From Liriodendron chinense (lineage: Eukaryota; Streptophyta; Magnoliopsida; Magnoliales; Magnoliaceae), in NCBI GenBank assembly GCA_003013855.2, contig PVNU02002827.1:124001-188000 (forward strand): a stretch of DNA of 64,000 nt, written 5' to 3'. Of this stretch, positions 46,101-56,999 are shown one piece after another. How positions within the stretch are numbered: the first letter of the stretch is position 1; each line of letters starts with the position of its first letter. The notes beneath the pieces are model-generated. The model searched no databases and had not been told where the DNA came from. It saw only the letters and a list, made by a program, of their open reading frames with translations. A program made the position numbers and the translations under genes.

Positions 46101-46610
46101 TATTTGATACTTGTTTTACCTGTTTTCTATAACTTCTTTAACCATGTTATTTGCATCTGCTTCTATCATAATTGTCTTGTATTATGTACATGTAAATCTT
46201 GGAGGGTGTTACCTCACTATGACAATGAGTGACGTTGTCGAAATATATCAGATGGTGCAGATGATGGAGAGGATGTCCCTGTTCCAGCTGTGGATGAGCC
46301 TAAGGCGGACATTCAAGACACTTAGCCTTACCTATCCTAGGAGGAGTTGGACTAGATGGCGGACCATGACGAATAGTCTTACTTTTCCCTTTTTATTCGT
46401 TACTTTTGAAACCTTGGATTTGTATAAGCCTTATGGCATTAATTCCTTGCTTCTGCTCTGATATGATGATTTTTGCATTGCGGGATTCTTAGATCAATCT
46501 CTCTTATTAAGAATATAATGATATTGTTAAATGATGATTGGTAGCCTTTATACTCGGGTTTTTCAGAGCATCGGCTCCTCACTCGAGCCTTGAAAAATCG
46601 GGGCGTTACA
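43197..46610 (+). repeat. solo LTR of a gypsy (Tekay-like) element, 3.4 kb
   Basis: It starts TGTAATACCCCGTATCTGAC, ends AATCGGGGCGTTACA, and shares the GTCGGCCTATGC...CCCATAGTGTCC block with the LTR at 11464-14185. It sits inside the TRIM 5' LTR. The flanks CTGGC and TTTGC agree at only 3 of 5 bases, so the duplication is either mutated or absent. No second LTR or pol is present. A leader-like pyrimidine-rich stretch lies at 44170-44220. Confidence 0.75.
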
Positions 46611-46719
46611 TTTGCCCGATCGACTGGAGCGCTATTTTCGAAGCCCGACCGATCTCAAGGACCCGGATGATAACTCATGCTTAGACCACAGCCCGGATGA
46701 CACAGGGCGTTACACGTAC

Positions 46720-48160
46720 GGACGCTTTACTCCAGCTTCGGAGCGTACGGCCTCCGAACCTGAAGCAAAGAAACTACAGGTTCGAGGTTCGGAGTTGCTT
46801 TGAAGCTGTGGCTCGGAATTAGGTGAGTTGACTGGCTTTGAAAGATTAACTGACAACGTGAGTTGATTGGGTGAAATGGCTAGACTGACCCGGTAAGTTG
46901 ACTCAGTGATTTGACTCAGCGGGTTGACTCACCAAGTTTGACTTTTTAAAGATTTTTGGATTGGTTTTTCTTATTGGAGTTTTTTGGGTTAATGTATAAG
47001 GGTGAGTTGACTAGGTTTAAGCTTGAGTTGGGCTATGAATTGGGGCTTGCAAGGGTGAGTTTTGCTGATTTTGGATACAGGGTTTGGGGATATGGACCTC
47101 TATTCATTCAGCTATCTCAACCAGCCTTGTAGCTGAATGTGGGATGTCTACAGTGTCGCATATGGGTTCTTTTAGAATAACTAAGGAAAGTAACACGACT
47201 GATAGAATATTTTTGTGAGTTAACTTATGCTTTAGGTTAAATTATTTTGAAATTTGACCAAATCTGCATTGAGTGAATAATGGGAGCTGAGTGGGAATAA
47301 TCCAATGACTAAAATAGAGTTGTGTTGCCAATGGACGTGGGTGGAGGTTTAACTGCTAGGCTAATGGGGGCACATGGGGTAGTAACATCTCTAATTTTAG
47401 ATAAGGGTGAATACATTGGAGAATTCCAATGCCCTCCAAATGCACATGGGGCAGTAACATCTTTAATGTTAGATAGTGGGAGGTGCAAAATATAAGGGTG
47501 GGTTTAGCTATATTGTGGTGAGATGATTTTGTAAATGGTTGGGTGGTGGGACTGGTCCATCTTTCGAAGAGGGAGTATTAAGAGCCATTGTCCTTTTCGG
47601 CAAATGGATAGAGATTATATGATGTGATAAGTAAAGTTGACCACTGGTAGGATCCATACATTTATAACTAGGATGATTGAGGCTATAACCATGAAGATAT
47701 ATTGAGTTGTACAAAAAGATAGTTTTTCGAGGTGATATGGATTGAGAAGAGGATAACTTATGCACCTAAACACCTTAAAGTGCTATAATCTTGTAGTTGC
47801 ATAAAAAGATGGTCATAGGCATATCACCAAGCAATTATTGTTGTAGGTAACCAATTAATTAGGAAGATGGCAATAGCAAAAGCATTAGCTTAATGACAAT
47901 TAGGCATATGGGATCGAGTAATGAGAGCCAAGCCAATTTAAAAAATGTGTCAATGGCTTTAATTTATAGTCCCATGCTCAATCCCTAAACTTTTACAACA
48001 TTTTTTTTTTGAATTTTGAATCTTCTTGTAGTTGTGGAGGCGGAGATTATGATCATGGTCAGGACAATGCAAATGGTAGTCATGGTCTTTAGTGCAAATG
48101 TATGATACAAGAGGAGTTAGAAATTACTCAAAAATTGCTTACATGGTATATAGATAATTC
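46720..48160. other. no gene; short repeats
   Basis: 46720-47000 probably continues the interrupted gypsy LTR and has repeated GAGTTGACT words. A 34-bp sequence, GCACATGGGG(T/C)AGTAACATC and following, occurs at 47371 and again at 47443. No coding region was recognised. Confidence 0.4.
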
Positions 48161-48167
48161 AAATTAA

Positions 48168-48364
48168 GGGCCCATTTGGATACCACCAAATAAGTCACTT
48201 TCTCTATTTGTAGCAGTAGATAAGTAACTTAGGTTTATGATCAATTACAAGTAATTTTTTATTATGTAAAATTACTTAATCACCTCAGTTTAATAAGTAG
48301 CAATTAAGATAAGCTACTTGAGGCATAAGTAGCTTATCTTCAGTAACTTACGATCCAAATGCCC
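48168..48364. repeat. Tourist-like MITE, about 200 bp
   Basis: Left GGGCCCATTTGGATACCACC. The right end, inverted, is GGGCATTTGGATCGTAAG. AAGTAGCTTATCTTCAGTAAC mirrors the ends inward. TAA precedes the left end and TTTAA follows the right. Confidence 0.6.
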
Positions 48365-48473
48365 TTTAAATGATTGAAATTATGTGCTCTTTATTTCAGT
48401 GGGAATAAAAAATTAATCTTATTTAGCAATTGAAATATTAGATTGTTGGATATTTGCACCCCGTTTGGCACCT

Positions 48474-49694
48474 TGGATTTGGTGGTAAATGGGTGTATTT
48501 CAAATACAAATAGCTGCCTTTTGCGTTTGACAACCTTGGATTTGGAGGTAAGTGACATCAAAGGTATTTCAAATCTATCTTTTTAGGGTGTTTTTAAATC
48601 TTAGGGCATGTTTGGATCCACGTCAAATCACAATAATATTGTATAATGTCTAGTAAAAAAGTAATAATTACCATTACTACTGTATTTAGAAGTAATCCAT
48701 CTGCAACACTCTTCCTCCATTTTTAGTACCGATATATAAAATATTTTTTTTGGTTAAATACACTTGGATATAATTTTGTCCATATATGTTATATCCACAC
48801 CGTCTATCTATTTTGCAGCATTGTTTTAGGGCATGTCTCTAAAAATGTAGAAAATTCAACACTTCTGAGGACCTCAAGAAGTTTACTATTGCAAACATCC
48901 ATTCCCTACTGCTAGCTATGATGTGGTCCATTTTGGATTTGTATCCACCTCATTTTTTCCTCATTGTATAAAATGATTACACAAAATGGGTGGACGGTGT
49001 GGATATAACACATACATCATGGTGGGGCCTATGAAACTATACCACGTCAACCCACATTCGCCCATTCATGCCATGCCATAATTTCATAGGATTTTGGTGA
49101 TTTGACCGTTGGTAATACTCAATCAAAGAAAAGAAGTAATGATGTAAGTTTTACTCCACATTACATTACGGTGGATTCCAATAATCCAAACACGGCCTCA
49201 ACAAAATAATGTCATTTTAAGGGCAGGAGAGTCGCATATATAACAAAAGTGTCTTTAGGTTACTAATTCATTGGACACATGGCATGTAAATGATACCTTA
49301 AGATAGTTCAGTCATCATACGTAACACTAAAATCACATTAATAAAATGATCTGAACCATCAAAACGTTTGACATATAAATGGTTGGTTAAAAAACAATGA
49401 TGAGTCGCCTATTTGTGATTCTTTCAAGTGTGGCCCATCAAGGTTTAAAATTTCCTCTTTTTTGGTGAAAGTATATATTTTAATGAGTTTATTATAGTCA
49501 CTCTATCAACTATGACATATGTACTAATATGGGAACTGTGTAATGTCATCCACATACAAGCTCCCAACCAAAAGATTTGAATTCTTTGACCATTCAACCA
49601 AACATAAATAAGGATTTGGAATCACTTTAATTCCATGTAGTTGTGATTTAGACTCCAATGTATTCCAAATCCAAGCTCCCAAACAGGCCCTCAT
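48474..49694. repeat. large Tourist-like element with nested MITEs
   Basis: Left CCCCGTTTGGCACCTTGGATTTGG. The right end (about 49668-49694), inverted, is GGCCTGTTTGGGAGCTTGGATTTGG. A second set of inverted ends (GGGCATGTTTGGATCCACG at about 48604 and its mirror ending near 49198) marks an element inside it, and that holds a palindromic MITE. Confidence 0.5.
48770..49040. repeat. palindromic MITE, shortened
   Basis: TATGTTATATCCACACCGTC and its mirror GACGGTGTGGATATAACACATA, with CATGGTGGGGCC at the right. Confidence 0.65.
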
Positions 49695-49915
49695 TGGACG
49701 GTTAGATTGAAAAATATCCCATGGTGATGTTTTAAAATCAAACGTCCACGAATCGGAGGTTGGGATTGTTCAACCAACCTGAGTTTTTACAGCGTAACTT
49801 AGAAGGCGGTGGGTTTACAATTTACTCGGTTTAACTTGGGTTTCTTTATACCACGTGTACCATTTCTAAGTGCATGCGTATTAAGCGTCATACGCAGCCG
49901 GAGTATCAAATAACT
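49693..49915 (+). repeat. repeat forming the proximal promoter of the hydrolase
   Basis: Shares ordered blocks with 32717-32905 (TTGGACGGTTAGATTGAAAAA, GGTTGGGATTGTTCAACCAA, CCACGTGTACCATTT, GCGTATTAAGCGTCATACGC, GGAGTATC). It carries a CACGTG G-box at 49852-49857 and ends just before the TATA box of the hydrolase gene. Confidence 0.65.
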
Positions 49916-49920
49916 CCCCC

Positions 49921-49928
49921 TTATAAAA
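49921..49928 (+). promoter_or_regulatory. TATA box of the hydrolase gene
   Basis: TTATAAAA lies 52 bp before the ATG at 49980, a good fit for a short plant leader. Confidence 0.6.
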
Positions 49929-49979
49929 ACCCCAAAAGCCAAAAAACAGAGACAGCCGCCTCCCTTTCTAGCGACAGCC

Positions 49980-50321
49980 ATGTCTTGCCTTCTCCAAATC
50001 CATCTCAAACCCCTCCCTTATCTAACTTTCACACCCTCCAAAATGACGAAAAAGCCCCTGGCAGCTCTCAACCAAACACACAAAACACGAGCCTCGTACC
50101 ACCTGAATCAGGGGCAGTCCCGTCTTTTCCACGAACTCCCTTCCGGCCTGAAGATGGAGGTGATATTCCAGAAGCGTAACGGTAGTGGCACAGGGGAGGA
50201 TAAACCGCCGCTCGTGTTCGTACACGGGAGTTTCCATGCAGCCTGGTGCTGGGCCGAGCACTGGATGCCGTTCTTTTCCGGGTCTGGATATGATTGCTAC
50301 GCCGTTAGCCTTCTGGGCCAG
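49980..50321 (+). CDS. alpha/beta hydrolase, first coding exon only
   Basis: 114 codons ending at a strong donor (GGGCCAG|GTAATG). The N-terminus is basic, Ser/Thr/Pro-rich and free of acidic residues, like a plastid transit peptide. Then follow HELPSGLKMEVIFQK, the core strand with PPLVFVHGSFHAAWCWAEHW, where HGS is the oxyanion-hole region, and GYDCYAVSLLGQ, which in this plant family precedes GESD in exon 2. The nucleophile elbow, acid and His lie in later exons. I could not find exon 2 between 50322 and 64000, so either intron 1 exceeds 13.6 kb or the gene is truncated. The substrate is unknown. A TATA box and a G-box lie upstream. Confidence 0.75.
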
Positions 50322-50356
50322 GTAATGCGGCTATCTTCTTCTCATTTTTTCATATC

Positions 50357-50381
50357 GGGTCCGGGTCCGGGTCCGGGTCCC
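50357..50381 (+). repeat. (GGGTCC)4 minisatellite
   Basis: Four GGGTCC-type units in the first intron of the hydrolase. Confidence 0.85.
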
Positions 50382-50610
50382 GACCATTTACTCATTAGTC
50401 CTCAAAAGTAAGTTGGGCCTTGCAAATGGTCCGAGTTTGAAAACCAGTCCGGCTCGGTCCAGTAAGTCGGGGCTTGAGTCTACACGAAGCCATTCTTTCG
50501 GGGCTTCGGGTAGACTCAAGCCCTGGCCCATGTTATGTGAATCCATGACCGGGCCGTGCGGGTGGGCGTAGGGTGGCGATGGTTGGTTGAGATGGGTTTG
50601 GGCCAGGTTT

Positions 50611-50822
50611 GGAATGGCCAGGGTTCTTATCGGGCCTAATAATCAGGCCCAGACCCTATCTATTTTGGTATGCCGGCCATAGGCCCGCGCCCGCCTGTTT
50701 ATTACACAAACGGGCCTGGAATGTTCTGGGTTCTTATCGGGCCTAATAGTGAGGCCCAGATCCGACCCTTCTGGTAATCCGGCCTTAGGCCCGTACCCGC
50801 CGTTAATTACACAAATGTGCCT
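50611..50822 (+). repeat. tandem duplication, 2 x about 106 bp
   Basis: Both units contain GGGTTCTTATCGGGCCTAAT, AGGCCCAGA, ATAGGCCCG / TTAGGCCCG and ATTACACAAA. The segment is G+C-rich compared with its surroundings and lies in the hydrolase intron. Confidence 0.8.
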
Positions 50823-50829
50823 GTTCTTG

Positions 50830-51945
50830 GGCTTAGCCTTAATGAGGAATTTGCACGTAGATCCACCCAGGTCGATATATTTATCAATCAGACCCGCAAA
50901 TCACTCCCAGACCCGATAAGTGGTGTACATTACAGGGCTGGAAATTGATGGCCTGAAGGTTACCCAGATGGTGAATTGCTGTGGCATGTGGTACCGGAAC
51001 GATGAATGTTAGATTTTGTGATGTAGGGCTAACTCGGTTGGGCTTAGAGTCGATTCACGCCAGTTGGGGGCTACTCGTCTAGTTTACTTTTGGGGTCGAA
51101 CCTGGATCTGTTCCAACTGATCCTGAGTTGTCTTGGGTGGATTGAATTGTCAATCCATGACTGGAACGGGTAGGCTACCTCTGGTGAGTGGTCTGCCAGG
51201 GCTAGGACGATGTTAGTCACTCCAGTACATACACCAATATTGTCTTATTGGTGAATTTATATTGTAATTAATTGATAAAATGATGAATGTTAGTATTATT
51301 GTTAAAGATCCTTCATGCATAGCATTATATTATATGCATGCATAAATTAAATGACAAACCTCTACTTTCTAACTATAAGTTTATACTAGGATTTAATCAA
51401 CAGATTCAACACCAAGAGTATAAAAACATAATTTTCGTACCGGTGATTTGGGTAATATTGGATGGGCCAACCCGGCCCGCTGTCATCCTTACCTGGCGTT
51501 GGCCCCCCTTTGTTCTCTAGCTTCATAGATTGGGGTGTGAATTGTGATTGTGAATGGGTTGGATTGGGTCAGCTCAAACCCAGCTGTGTTTATTCATTAA
51601 GTGTTAAATCTAGGCCCAGCCACAGGCCCAGTATGTTTGTTGATCATGCTTGAAATTTGGACCGGGGCTCAAGAGAGAAAAAGGTTATGAATTGAGGTCA
51701 TGCTGGGCCTGATAGAAAAGTCGTTTGACACGTGATGGGGGCAACTTGTTTATTGTAGTCATAACAGTAGTTCGAGTCTGCCTTGTTGTGGACTAGGCTG
51801 AGAAGTCCAATTGCCTGAGCCCAGCACTGTCATATGTAAAAGCTTGTTCCCTTGATGAGAAGTGGCTTTCCAGAAATTATCATAAGAAAGATGGGTATGA
51901 GGTTCTCACATCCTCATTTGTACACTTGGAGTCCATGGCTCGACC
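50830..51945. other. no recognised exon
   Basis: Putative intron 1 of the hydrolase. I searched by eye for a second exon starting GES(D) in any frame and found none. Words such as GGCCCAGCC recur. Confidence 0.35.
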
Positions 51946-51952
51946 AATGTTT

Positions 51953-52684
51953 TAAATATTGTTATCATGTAATGTATCACACCCTTGGGATACGGATACA
52001 TATCGGTTATCACAGAGAATATATTCGTTGTATCGCGTACTGTATCGCTGCTGTTGGGAAACATGAGAACATCGAGTTTTTCAATGAAACTTCAGGGATT
52101 AGTTGAAGAAGACATCAATACACACTTAGAAATCAAAACATTACAAAGAAAAAGTACACATAATAGGGGTTTCCTTTTGTATGGGGTCCTAATATATGTG
52201 ATGTCCAATGAACCGATGCAAGTATATTCAAAGTCTATTCATATAATTTATAAATGTAAGAAGATATTATGGAAACACTAGAAATACATTCAAAAGCAAA
52301 AGAAGAATCACTAGTTCAAGTTACATACATGTTTGATTTTGCGTTTGGATACAAAGATTGCAACTGATTTTTGAGAAATTTAGAAATTTCAAATTTTTTT
52401 TTTTCCAATTTTCCACAACTTGGCCCATCTCCCCCAAATCTCGAAATCAAAGATCTAAATTCATGATTTTTCATGGAAAACATGAAGAATCACATAGATT
52501 TGTAACTATTTGACACTGATTTAACGTGATTTACAGTAAAAAAATAGATTGAAAATCGAAAATGCTCACTGGATCGAATAGGTGGGATATGTCAGCACTA
52601 CTTATGCGTTTCGTATTGCACAGGTGGGATACAAGATATATTGTGGGATATATCGGCTGATATCATTGATATTTAAAACACCGA
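51953..52684. repeat. hAT-related relic, non-coding
   Basis: The ends are inverted: TGTTTTAAATATTGTTATCATG on the left and GATATCATTGATATTTAAAACA on the right. Next to them are ATACGGATACATATCGG and GGGATATATCGGCTGATATC clusters like the subterminal arrays of the hAT at 1687-8813. The TTTTTCAATGAAACTTCAGG stretch recurs at 58670-58690 and, imperfectly, at 58840. Confidence 0.6.
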
Positions 52685-53067
52685 GTTTGACTACCCAGGT
52701 TGTTGATCTGATCGGCCTCCACCATGCATATGTGTCGAAAGTCCTCGAGATTAGAAAATCCTAACCATTCAATTAATGACCCTACAGATAAACATTTTTT
52801 TTTTCTAAGATTGCAGTTGCAATTTTAAAGTTTGGGAAAGATACCACAATGGTTTGGGAAATTGGTCCGTCGATGGCAGGGCCCATTAATTGAATGGTTT
52901 GGATCGCCAAACCATGGTTTTCACATTATAGAATGGGTGCATCGGTAGGATAGAATTCACATCCTAAGTTGTTAGGAGTTGGGACTTGATAAATTCCTTG
53001 GAAGAATATAATTCGCATAAGTTTTGCAATATACTTTGAAAATTGAAGTTAGAGAATTTGTTTGTAA

Positions 53068-53806
53068 GGGCTCGATTGGTAGCTTGTAAATGGAGGTAAA
53101 TGGGAAATGGAATTGGAGGTCAATGAATTAGGAGTAAATGACTTACTTAGTTGTGTTTGGATAAGAGTAAATGAAATGAATTTGAAATCCAAATATTTTG
53201 TTTGGATGAGTAGGGAGGAATTGGAATGCATTGGAATTTTTTAATATATTCACAAGAAAATATGTGATCTCCCAAATTAGCTTTAAAATCTCAAATTAGC
53301 GTACATATATGATATTTAACAAAATGATTGTTATAAGCTGCCCATTGAAATATATACTTTAGCAAAAATGAGAAAATTTTGAGCCTCAGGTGGGCCACAA
53401 ATGTGAGGATCACAAACAAGCAACTTGCCAACACTTTTTAACCATCCATTTAGATGGCCAACCTTTGGACGGTTTGGATCATTCTATTGGTGTGATTTTA
53501 GTGATGTAGCCCGTAATTGAATTGTTTCGGAGTATCATTAGCATCCCGTGTATATGGCGGACATGTGCATAGCGCCACCTTCGTTTACTCATGCGACTCT
53601 CCAAGGGAGTTCAAAAAGGCTTTTCACCCCATTTACTTTCCAAATCCTTCTCTCGTAGAGAGGATTTCATTTACATGCCCATTTACTCCCATTTCATTTC
53701 ATTTCCATGCATTTACTTCCATCCAAACACACCTCAAATACCATTGACCTCCATTTATTCCTAATTCCCCCCATTTACCTCCATTTACTTCCTTCCAAAC
53801 AGCCCC
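53068..53806. mobile_element. Tourist/PIF-Harbinger-like MITE with TAA duplication
   Basis: TAA occurs at 53065-53067 and 53807-53809. The left end GGGCTCGATTGG and the inverted right end GGGGCTGTTTGG are followed inward by (T)AAATGGAGGTAAATGGG in mirrored form. Three-base TAA/TTA duplications and GGGGCTGTTTGG-like ends are typical of Tourist MITEs. Confidence 0.75.
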
Positions 53807-53809
53807 TAA

Positions 53810-54620
53810 GCAACATTCAAATCATTGTTACTTGGACTGCTATGTAGGAAGAAGAGGTGTACGCAATGGAGGAAATAAGGATGTTTGAGATGGGAAAGTG
53901 ACAGATTTATGGGTTCAAACCTTACTTGAACAATCAATATTTATAGACAGATTTGCTGCCCCTTTAAATATTGTGGCTAGTGCCAAGGAAAATGACAACC
54001 TTTCTTCAAGATATGATGAATACACATATCTGATTTTCAATATGAAGATTTGCACTTTAAAGTGTTGAATTGATCTTTAAGAGATGGTCACTGAGATGTT
54101 TGAAAAACATACTCAATGCATTCGTAAAGGGGCAAAAGATGGATGCAATTAGAAAGGGTTGAAGTAGCCGGAACTTGAGTATGTTCTGAATTATTCTCCT
54201 GTTTGATGACCTGGATTTATCAATCTTGAAGGGATATTGTTTCTTTCTTGGGAAGACAGTCATGTGCCTCTTAAGGACATGTTCACACCATTTGACATAA
54301 AATTGTCTGCCCATTTAGTATGGCATATTATTGGATATGCTTTTTCACATAACAATTATTTTTGCCTCATTTGGATAGAGACAATTATCCTAACAGTAAA
54401 AAACTCATTGTCACATGTGACATGCAACTGCCACTCGTATCTTAGTAAACTCAACTGTCGTCATGTGTCACCACGCCACATGTATATCACGTTCTAGGCA
54501 CCTAACTTACATTATGGTTAGACTTGTGACACGCACATTTACTCACCACTATTTTGAACCACTGGCTATACCTTGGTTCACATTTGACGCACCATGACTC
54601 ATATGTGTCCAAACCGTTTT
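53810..54620. other. no recognised feature
   Basis: Non-coding, AT-rich; no exon for the hydrolase and no repeat that I can place. Confidence 0.35.
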
Positions 54621-54637
54621 AATATGCGTGTGTGTTT

Positions 54638-54673
54638 ACACACACACACACACACACACCACACACACACAAA

Positions 54674-54750
<77 letters not shown>
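54638..54750. repeat. (AC)n(AG)n compound microsatellite
   Basis: About 53 bp of mostly AC followed by 60 bp of AG. Confidence 0.95.
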
Positions 54751-54755
<5 letters not shown>

Positions 54756-54904
54756 GCACCAGTTCTCACAAGAACTCATGAGCACTTTTTGAGGGCTCAC
54801 ACACGTGATGTGAGCATAAAATCGGAGCCGTCCACGTGATGCAACACCACAAAAAACCCCTAGGGCCCAACTTTCAACCTGATCCAAAACTCTGGTGGAC
54901 CGTA

Positions 54905-54947
<43 letters not shown>

Positions 54948-55140
54948 CAAATCAAGGGAGGAAACTGTTTCCTTTTGCCATGGCCCACCATAGTTATGGA
55001 CCAAGTTGAAACTTGGGCCCTGGGGTTATTTTGCAGTGCATGCATCACGTTGACGGCTTAGATGTTGGGCTCACATCATGTGTAATGAGCCCTCAAAAAG
55101 TGCTCATGAGTTCTCGTGAGAACTGGTGTGCAGGTGAGCA

Positions 55141-55143
<3 letters not shown>
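54751..55143. mobile_element. foldback MITE bounded by (AG)n and (CT)n
   Basis: The arms are reverse complements over about 65 bp: GCACCAGTTCTCACAAGAAC and ATGAGCACTTTTTGAGGGCTC on the left, GAGCCCTCAAAAAGTGCTCAT and GTTCTCGTGAGAACTGGTG on the right. Outside them lie (AG)n on the left and (CT)n on the right, which are also reverse complements, so the microsatellites belong to or grew from the inverted ends. A further (AG)n tract sits at 54908-54946 near the centre. Confidence 0.8.

Positions 55144-55234
<91 letters not shown>
55144..55234. repeat. (CT)n(TA)n compound microsatellite
   Basis: About 29 bp CT followed by about 60 bp TA. Confidence 0.95.
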
Positions 55235-55237
<3 letters not shown>

Positions 55238-55344
55238 CGTCATATATATATTAAGGCGTCTTGTGACGATGAGCACATATGAAGCGTAAAGTACATGACT
55301 AGGAGGGTTCTTGAGATATTCATAATTCAATAAACTGTATGGTT

Positions 55345-55520
55345 CTAAATATTGGTATCAACGGATTTATTGCTTCGCCAAAAAATTGATACAATATGGC
55401 ATCGCATATTGGTATCAAGCCCGTATTGGACATAATTTTTTAGCAAAAAGAAAAAAAGAAAAAAAAGAGAATGGAAAACTATTAGAAAAAAAAAGAAAAA
55501 AAATGAGATATCTAAGAATC

Positions 55521-55556
<36 letters not shown>

Positions 55557-56079
55557 TACTTTTTTTTGTGTGTTTTGACCATGTATTCAATGGTTCATCA
55601 GACCATTATTTGGTAAGAATGCTATGTGTCGGGTTAACCTATTGTAAGTATTGATGTTGATTTTTCTAGGTGTAAATTATTAACATATGTCATAAATTGA
55701 TATCAAATATTGCTAATATGATTTTCTATCAAATATTGGGGTATGAAAACACATAAATATCTAAGTAATATCTTTAGTAAAAGTGTTGAAGATTAAGTGC
55801 AAGTGTTTTACCTTGTTAATACCAAAAGGATTGTCCAGCCTACTCATCATCGTGATCATTGTCTGTGTTGCTATATCGTCCATATCCATACTGACAATAT
55901 TGAGGAGGGCAGTCGAAAATGTAGCCATATGTCTCATGACCAAAAAAGGAGCCAAAAGGTGCCCAAGAAGCCGTACAGCCTATGCCACATGAAATCGAGT
56001 GCAGGCAGTGCTTCGCACTACCTCCATGGAGAGTTTGAACTAAGTCCCAAATACTCCAGCCTTTTATAATTCCATTCAT
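55345..56079 (-). pseudogene. left end and transposase tail of a hAT relic
   Basis: Homologous to the left arm of the hAT at 1687-8813. TTTTGACCATGTATTCAATGG and CAGACCATTATTTGGTAAGAATGCT match 1891-1940, and the A-rich stretch and the TGAGATAT(C/T) motif before it match 1810-1870. On the minus strand 55840-56079 encodes YGYIFDC and YGYGRYSNTDNDHDDE, comparable to the Tyr/Gly-rich, acidic end of the transposase. The rest of the element is missing. Confidence 0.65.
55522..55556. repeat. (TTA)n microsatellite
   Basis: About eleven TTA units within the hAT relic; the matching place in the intact element has only ATCTATCAT. Confidence 0.9.
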
Positions 56080-56995
56080 CTTTTGTTCCCTCTACGTCCA
56101 TATCGAGTGTGTTTTTCAGGTGTATAATTGGATCCTTTCTTGAAGATCAGTTCAACACTAAGAAGTGCAAATCTTCATTTTTAAAATTGGATCTACAAGT
56201 CTACTTAATCCCGAAGACAGTTTGTCATTTCCCTTTGCACTTGCTCAGATATTTAGAAAAAGTGAGCAAAGCTATCTTGAGATGCTGATTATTGAACTAA
56301 AGCTTTGAACACAAATATTTGTCAAATTTTTCATCCTAAATATCAGAATTTCCTCAATCGTGCATACCTCTTTTTTCTTATAACCAAGACATATTTATAC
56401 TTAGTCACAATGGATGCAACTCATTCCATTTAGGATTTGATCTAAAAAATTTGTCATTTTTCTATCTTGTATATTCTTATTTTGACGCAGAACAATGGGC
56501 CTACCTATATGATGCAGAATGAAATTAAAGTGGAAATGTATACCAATGAATAATTAAATTAAAACTACTCAATCACATGTGCGAAAATTCAAGTAAGTAA
56601 GAAATCATGCACCACAATTATAAATCACAAGTATATAATGAAAGAACTACAAATCTCAAAGGCCAGGACCTATGGAAGGTAGAACTTTCACATCCAAGCA
56701 TAGAGTTAATTCTAAAATCAAAGGAAGAAGTTCTAGGGTTCCTAGGATATGATTGAAATTAGGGTTTAATGGGAATTAGGGTTAGGGTTAGGGTTTAGGT
56801 GATTGGGAATTAAGGATTTGTGAATTTAAGGCTATGGGAAAGCTGAAAATTGGATTTGGGTGAAAGGGATGGTCGGATTTGAAAGTTGTGTGGGCTGAGG
56901 TTAGGTTTGAGGGTTTCAGATGGAAGGAAGTTGGGGTTTTGGGGAAAAACGGGGTTTAAGTTGGCGGGGGCCTATGCCGAATCAATAGGACTTCA
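56080..56995. other. no recognised gene
   Basis: A stretch with GATTAGGGTT-type words (56750-56810) and purine-rich sequence to 56960; non-coding as far as seen. Confidence 0.35.
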
Positions 56996-56999
56996 AGGA

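Larger units (their letters stand above)
42741..46714 (-). mobile_element. TRIM retrotransposon (240-bp LTR, 47-bp interior), split by an LTR
   Basis: A terminal-repeat retrotransposon in miniature. The 3' LTR is 42741-42980 and the 5' LTR is 43028-43196 plus 46611-46714, both starting TGTAACGCCCTGTGTCATC and ending GCTGTCA(C/T)A on the minus strand. The interior (42981-43027) holds only a primer binding site (TGGTATCAGACC, 11 of 12 bases of the initiator-Met tRNA site) and a polypurine tract (AAGGGTGGGGAGA). CGTAC is duplicated at 42736-42740 and 46715-46719. It has no coding capacity; mobilisation needs another element. Confidence 0.88.

Noticed and set aside
54594..55004. ORFs on both strands of 81 and 122 codons
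   Set aside because: They consist of translated AC, AG and CT microsatellites.
56778..56802. TTAGGG-like repeats resembling a telomere
   Set aside because: Only three to four imperfect units (TTAGGG rather than plant TTTAGGG) in a GATTAGGGTT-rich stretch; far too short for telomeric or interstitial telomere arrays.
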